Shown here: one piece after another, positions 15,031-18,957 of the stretch
Position numbering within the stretch: position 1 is the stretch's first letter
Layout of the letters: each line of letters starts with the position of its first letter
Assembly (NCBI GenBank): GCA_003529325.1
Contig: DPVW01000477.1
Span: 1-18,957, forward strand
Length of the DNA stretch: 18,957 nt
Reading direction: 5' to 3'
Source: Candidatus Latescibacterota bacterium
GTDB taxonomy: Bacteria; Latescibacterota; UBA2968; UBA8231
Program-made: the position numbers and the translations under genes
The notes under the pieces: model-generated
Database searches by the model: none
What the model was told of the DNA's origin: nothing
Seen by the model: the letters and a program-made list of their open reading frames with translations, nothing else

Positions 15031-18000
15031 GTGAATCCTTCCCTCGATTCACGCCAGCAACTGCTGCAGCGACTGTTCGGTCTGCGCCGACGACGCCTCT
15101 TTATCGAGCTGACGCTGGCGGCATCGATAAGCGCGACATTCGCAATCGCTCTGCTTGCCGTCGTCGTCGGCCTCGAAGCCGTCTTCTACCTGCCCTCCGC
15201 GTGGCGTCTTGGCCTGCTCGGTATCATCGCCGTCTTCAGTACCGTGCTGCCGGGCTGGCTCCTGTGGCGACGACTGCGCAGCGGGCTGTCCATCGGCCAC
15301 GTCGTGCTCGATGTCGAGCGACGCGCTCCGGAATTGGCGCAACGGCTGGTCACCGCTCTGGAACTGGGCGAACCCGACGACTCGACCCCACGATTCCATT
15401 CCAGGCAACTGCTGGAAGCCGTCACCGGCGAGGCTGCCACCATCCTCGCGGGCCTGGAAACGTCGCACTTGATGCCTGCCGATGAGCTCCGAACCCCTGC
15501 CAGCCGGCTGGCAGGGGTTGCCCTTTTTCTGTTCCTCGGTGGCCTGGCTGGTGGTGAACTTGCCGGTGACGCCCTGGGTCGCGTCCTGCATCCGGCGCAG
15601 GACTTCCAACCCCCTTTGCGCACCCACCTGCGGGTGAACCCCACGCAGCTCCAGGTGGTCCGCGGTGACGATGCGCAGGTCGTTGTCCATATCGTGGGCG
15701 ATGTCCCCGCGACCCTGCGCGTGGTCCGCCAGGAAGCGGCTGCCTCTTCGATGGAAGAAATCGTGTTGCCACGTGATCTCGTCAGTGGTGACTCCGTGCG
15801 CTACACCTTTGCGGGTGTGCAACGCCCTTTTGAGTTCCACGTCGAAGGGGGGGACGGCCACGCTGGCCCCAATACCGTGACCGTCCTTGATCCGCCTGCT
15901 GTGGCACGACTACGCCTGGCCTACGAGTATCCTGAGCACACCGGTCTGGCCGCCCACGTCGAGGAGGAAGGGGGGGATATCCGCGCCCTCGCCGGTACGC
16001 GCATCCGCTTCGACGTGGCCGCTACCAAACGCCTGTCGACGGCAGCCCTGGTGGTGGACGACACATTGAGATTCCCCGCACAGGTCGTCGACGACCGTGC
16101 CCATGTCATCTGGTCTCTGCCCACTATCGCAGAGGATGAGGATGCACTCCGTCAGTACAGGATCGAACTGGTGGACGGTATGGGGGTGATAAATCGCAAC
16201 CCCATCCGTTACGCCGTACACATCCTGAATGATGTCGATCCCTCCGTATCGATCCCACTGCCGGGACATGACGACGATCTGCCCGAGAGTAAACAGGTGA
16301 CCATCGAGGTGGAGGCGGCAGACGATTTCGGCCTGTCCCATGTGGATCTCGTATTTCGGCTCAACGATGGCCCAGAAGAACGTCTGTCGCTGGCGCGCGA
16401 CGCAGGGCGCCAGGTCCTGGTGCGACATCTGTGGGATCTTTCGGCACGGGACCTGTTGCCTGAGGATCGCATCACCTACCACGCAGAGGTCCTGGACAAC
16501 GACGTCGTCACCGGGCCAAAGAAGGCCGTCAGTGCTGAATTCGTGCTGCGTTTCCCATCGCTCTACGAACGCTTCGGGGAAGCGTCGATCGAACAGCGGC
16601 AGAGCATGGAATCTCTGCAACAACTCGCCGAGCAGGAAGCGGAGGCGTTGGAGACGGTGGAACGACTGCGCCGCGAAGTGCTGCGCACCGAAGAACTGAC
16701 ATGGGAGCAGCGACAGGAGCTGGAGTCAACCCTCGCCGCCGAAGAGAACCGCGCACGGCAGGTGGAAGAACTGGCTCGTGAGATGACGCAGACCATGGCA
16801 CAGCTTGAAGAGGGTGGACTCAGTTCGAGCGAGATCTTGGAGAAGATGGATGAGATCCGCGACTTGATGGCAGCCGTGGCCTCGCCCGAACTGCTCGAAG
16901 CATTGCAGGCAATGCAACAGGCCCTCGAGGAACCCAACCCCGAGCAACTCGCCGAGGCGTTGCGGCAATTTGTCCAGGACCAGGAAGCCTTTCAGCAACG
17001 ACTGGAACGCACACTGTCGTTGCTGCGCCAGGTTCAGGCAGAGCAGCGCCTCCTCGCTGCCGCAGCACAGGCACAAGATCTGGCCGAACGTCAGGAAACG
17101 ATCAATGAGGCACTCGGCGAACAGGATGGCAGCAGACTCGGCGAACAGGAATCGACTCTGGCACGGGATACGGATCGCCTGCAACAGGAACTGGAGGGTC
17201 TGAGCGACGACTTCGCTGACATCCGGCAGCAAACGGCAGAGGCCCTGCAGGCTGCGGCGGAGCGGATGGAACAGCAAGATCTGTCCGGACGCATGCAGAG
17301 CATGGAACAGTCTCTGACTTCCGGTGCCAATCAGCAGGCGCGTCGTCAGGGCGAAGGATTGGAGCAGGATCTGGCGCGCTTGAATCACGCCCTGAATGGC
17401 ATCCAGGCGGAATTCGACGGTAGCCAGCGACAGCAGATGAGTCAGCAGCTGCGTGGGGCCATGGCGGGCCTGGTGAATCTATCGCAGGGACAGGAATTGT
17501 TGCAGCAGGAGATAACCGAGCGCCGGGGACAAACCGTCGCCGAGTTCGCCTCACGACAGCAGGCACTGGCACGGGGCGTCGAACTCGTCGTCGAACAGAT
17601 CGCCCAGGTCAGCGGCCAGACACTCGCCCTCGATACCGGCCTGGCAACAACGATCGGCTACGCCCTGATACGAATGGAGGAGGCGGCGCGGCGTCTCGGT
17701 CAACTGGAGGCGAGAAGAGCTGCCATCGAAGGCGGCGAAGCCGTCGGCTACCTGAACGAGGCGGTGCTGCAACTGCGTCAGAGTATCGACAATATCAGCC
17801 AGTCGTCCACGCCATCCGCCTTTGGCGAAGCCATGGAAAAGATGATGGGACTGTCGCAACAACAGATGGCCCTGAATCAGGCGACCCAGCAAGCTCTGCA
17901 AGACGGCTCCCAACCGGGGGGCCAGGGTGGCGGCAAGAAGGGTCTCGATGGACTGCCGCGTCTGGCCGCCGAACAACAGCGCATCTACCGAGCCCTTGGC

Positions 18001-18405
18001 GAAGTAGGAAAATCCCTCCGGGGACAGCGTTCACTCGAGGGGCGCGTGGAGGAGATACGTAAGGACATGGAGTCCGTACTGTCCCGGCTACGGCGCAATG
18101 CCGCCGACCCACTTGTGCGCAAGGGGCAACAGCGCATCCTGCAGCGAATGCTCGACGCGAGTCGGTCGATCCGCAGCCGCGGCTTCGAGAAGCGTCGCCG
18201 CTCGGAGACGGCACAGCAGCAACGGTACAATGGCCCTGATTGGATTCCCGCCGACCTGGGACAACAGCCTGACGCCCTCGCCGACGCCATGCGCCGTGCT
18301 CTGGCTGGAGAGTACCCGGTCGAGTACCGCCAACTCATCAGGCGCTATTTCGAAACCGTCTACCAGGACCTTCACGGTGGTGGCAACGCGGGAGAACTGC
18401 CTTGA
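15031..18405 (+). CDS. Large membrane-anchored coiled-coil DUF4175 protein
   Basis: This is a protein of about 1124 residues with function unknown. Two transmembrane helices at about 27-48 and 59-79 and a third near 160-176 anchor it. Beta-sandwich-like domains follow (about 190-510), including 'NDVDPSVSIPLPGHDDDLPES' and 'AADDFGLSHVDLVFRL', typical of DUF4175. From about 520 to 960 it becomes an extended Gln/Glu/Arg/Leu-rich coiled coil, interrupted by a Gly-rich turn near 960-975 ('GGQGGGKKG'). It ends in a basic segment and 'YPVEYRQLIRRYFETVY'. I chose GTG 15031; TTG 15028 is in frame and adds one residue. Neither has a clear ribosome binding site, so coupling to the DUF4159 gene 4-7 bp upstream is likely. 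The gene contains a perfect 28-bp palindrome followed by a T-run (15492-15528). It overlaps the next gene by 4 bp. Confidence 0.85.
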   Translation: MNPSLDSRQQLLQRLFGLRRRRLFIELTLAASISATFAIALLAVVVGLEAVFYLPSAWRLGLLGIIAVFSTVLPGWLLWRRLRSGLSIGHVVLDVERRAPELAQRLVTALELGEPDDSTPRFHSRQLLEAVTGEAATILAGLETSHLMPADELRTPASRLAGVALFLFLGGLAGGELAGDALGRVLHPAQDFQPPLRTHLRVNPTQLQVVRGDDAQVVVHIVGDVPATLRVVRQEAAASSMEEIVLPRDLVSGDSVRYTFAGVQRPFEFHVEGGDGHAGPNTVTVLDPPAVARLRLAYEYPEHTGLAAHVEEEGGDIRALAGTRIRFDVAATKRLSTAALVVDDTLRFPAQVVDDRAHVIWSLPTIAEDEDALRQYRIELVDGMGVINRNPIRYAVHILNDVDPSVSIPLPGHDDDLPESKQVTIEVEAADDFGLSHVDLVFRLNDGPEERLSLARDAGRQVLVRHLWDLSARDLLPEDRITYHAEVLDNDVVTGPKKAVSAEFVLRFPSLYERFGEASIEQRQSMESLQQLAEQEAEALETVERLRREVLRTEELTWEQRQELESTLAAEENRARQVEELAREMTQTMAQLEEGGLSSSEILEKMDEIRDLMAAVASPELLEALQAMQQALEEPNPEQLAEALRQFVQDQEAFQQRLERTLSLLRQVQAEQRLLAAAAQAQDLAERQETINEALGEQDGSRLGEQESTLARDTDRLQQELEGLSDDFADIRQQTAEALQAAAERMEQQDLSGRMQSMEQSLTSGANQQARRQGEGLEQDLARLNHALNGIQAEFDGSQRQQMSQQLRGAMAGLVNLSQGQELLQQEITERRGQTVAEFASRQQALARGVELVVEQIAQVSGQTLALDTGLATTIGYALIRMEEAARRLGQLEARRAAIEGGEAVGYLNEAVLQLRQSIDNISQSSTPSAFGEAMEKMMGLSQQQMALNQATQQALQDGSQPGGQGGGKKGLDGLPRLAAEQQRIYRALGEVGKSLRGQRSLEGRVEEIRKDMESVLSRLRRNAADPLVRKGQQRILQRMLDASRSIRSRGFEKRRRSETAQQQRYNGPDWIPADLGQQPDALADAMRRALAGEYPVEYRQLIRRYFETVYQDLHGGGNAGELP
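15492..15519. repeat. Perfect 28-bp palindrome followed by a T-run, inside the DUF4175 gene
   Basis: AACCCCTGCCAGCC (15492-15505) is followed directly by its exact reverse complement (15506-15519). GCCC and five T (15524-15528) come next. In RNA this would fold to a stem of about 12 bp with a CCGG loop, resembling an intrinsic terminator in the middle of a coding sequence. It encodes residues 155-163 at the start of the third transmembrane helix. The T-run comes from Leu/Phe codons of that helix. Confidence 0.9.
18390..18394 (+). promoter_or_regulatory. Shine-Dalgarno fixing the TTG start of the TPR gene
   Basis: GGGAG lies 7 nt before TTG 18402, within the last codons of the DUF4175 gene. 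It supports this unusual start codon, as does the signal peptide that begins there. Confidence 0.65.
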
Positions 18406-18957
18406 CGCGGCCCTGCCCCCTAACCCGGCGGCTGTCGCGCAGCTTGGCTCTGTTGCTGCTGCTGGCAACCGTCGCCGCCGCCGACCCGCGGGTGGAGTTG
18501 ATGAATTCCGTCACCGTGTTGCGCCGCGATCGCGACTTCAGCATTGCCGCCGCGCGTCTGCGTTCCTGGATCGGTGGCCATCCCGACGACGGCGACGCAC
18601 GCCTGTTGTTGGGTCAGGTGTTGGCCGATGGCGGCGACGAGGAGGCCGCACTCCGTGCCTGGACGAAGTTGCTGGAAGGACGGTCCGTCGATGTGCAGCG
18701 GTATCAAACCGTTGCCACACGATTGCTGGGCATGGGACGTATCGACGAGGCGATCAATCTGTTGCGGCGGGGGACCGAAAGAATTGATGGCGCCGACCCA
18801 TTCGCCTGGCAGCGGGCGGAACTGTTGCTTTCCGACGGCGACTGGCCTGCCGCCGTCGAGGCACACCGCTCATTCTTGCGTCAGGAACCGCACCGACGGC
18901 CCCTGGTCGAAAATCGGCTCGCCGTCATCGCCCGGGACGATGCCCTCTCTGCCGTTG
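18402..18957 (+). CDS. Exported TPR-repeat protein, 3' end cut by the window edge
   Basis: A reading frame opens at TTG 18402 and stays open to the last base (185 codons and one base), so the gene continues beyond the window. The start overlaps the DUF4175 stop (TTGA) and has a good Shine-Dalgarno site. Residues 1-27 form a signal peptide: a basic 'TRRLSRS' followed by 'LALLLLLATVAAA'. The mature part is helical, with TPR-like helix pairs: 'ARLLLGQVLADGGDEEAALRAWTKLL', 'TRLLGMGRIDEAINLLRRG' and 'AWQRAELLLSDGDWPAAVEAHRSFL'. TPR repeats bind other proteins. With an exported TPR protein after DUF4175, a periplasmic complex is plausible but unproven. Its function and full length cannot be judged from this piece. 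Confidence 0.82.
   Translation, partial: MTRPCPLTRRLSRSLALLLLLATVAAADPRVELMNSVTVLRRDRDFSIAAARLRSWIGGHPDDGDARLLLGQVLADGGDEEAALRAWTKLLEGRSVDVQRYQTVATRLLGMGRIDEAINLLRRGTERIDGADPFAWQRAELLLSDGDWPAAVEAHRSFLRQEPHRRPLVENRLAVIARDDALSAV

Noticed and set aside
17000..17500. Apparent direct repeats of CAGCAG/GAACAG-type units in the DUF4175 gene.
   Set aside because: They come from Gln/Glu-rich coiled-coil codons with no fixed period. Not a DNA repeat array or CRISPR.

Overview
The window reads as ordinary chromosomal DNA from a Gram-negative bacterium with fairly high GC. Every supported gene is on the + strand, and coding density is close to complete. The outer-membrane LPS transporter (LptD) with a Bacteroidota/FCB-like ending, a beta-propeller protein with a FlgD/type IX-like C-terminal domain, and a DUF4159-DUF4175-TPR cluster together suggest an FCB-superphylum lineage, perhaps an uncultured candidate phylum. 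I cannot fix the phylum from the sequence alone, and this placement is inference.

Layout. Positions 1-756 are the 3' end of rpsA (ribosomal protein S1), closed by a very clear intrinsic terminator at 788-824. Next comes mutS (880-3519), whose stop overlaps the start of a small gene (3519-4004) encoding a protein with a free-standing FliG N-domain-like region. A non-coding stretch of about 310 bp (4005-4314) follows. Much of it is AT-richer than its surroundings; it holds a tandem 8-bp repeat, promoter-like hexamers, a small hairpin and a pyrimidine-rich leader. From 4315 to the window end, ten genes are packed with 4-bp overlaps or gaps of 0-17 bp: rlmB, lptD, dtd, maf, rodZ-like, priA, a PorZ-like propeller protein, DUF4159, DUF4175 and a TPR protein cut by the window edge. 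This looks like one long transcription unit with extensive translational coupling, including GTG and TTG starts at several junctions.

How the genes fit together. The first half is housekeeping: translation (S1, RlmB, Dtd), genome maintenance (MutS, PriA), nucleotide or division control (Maf), and envelope or shape (LptD, RodZ). The last four genes (12130-18957) are different in kind. All carry signal peptides or membrane anchors and form a plausible envelope module: a secreted propeller with a sorting-type tail, an exported DUF4159 protein, a large membrane-anchored coiled-coil DUF4175 protein, and an exported TPR protein. The function of this module is unknown. It is the best candidate here for an under-described system, together with the orphan FliG_N-like protein behind mutS and a perfect 28-bp palindrome followed by a T-run inside the DUF4175 gene. 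No mobile elements, CRISPR arrays, tRNA or rRNA genes were seen.
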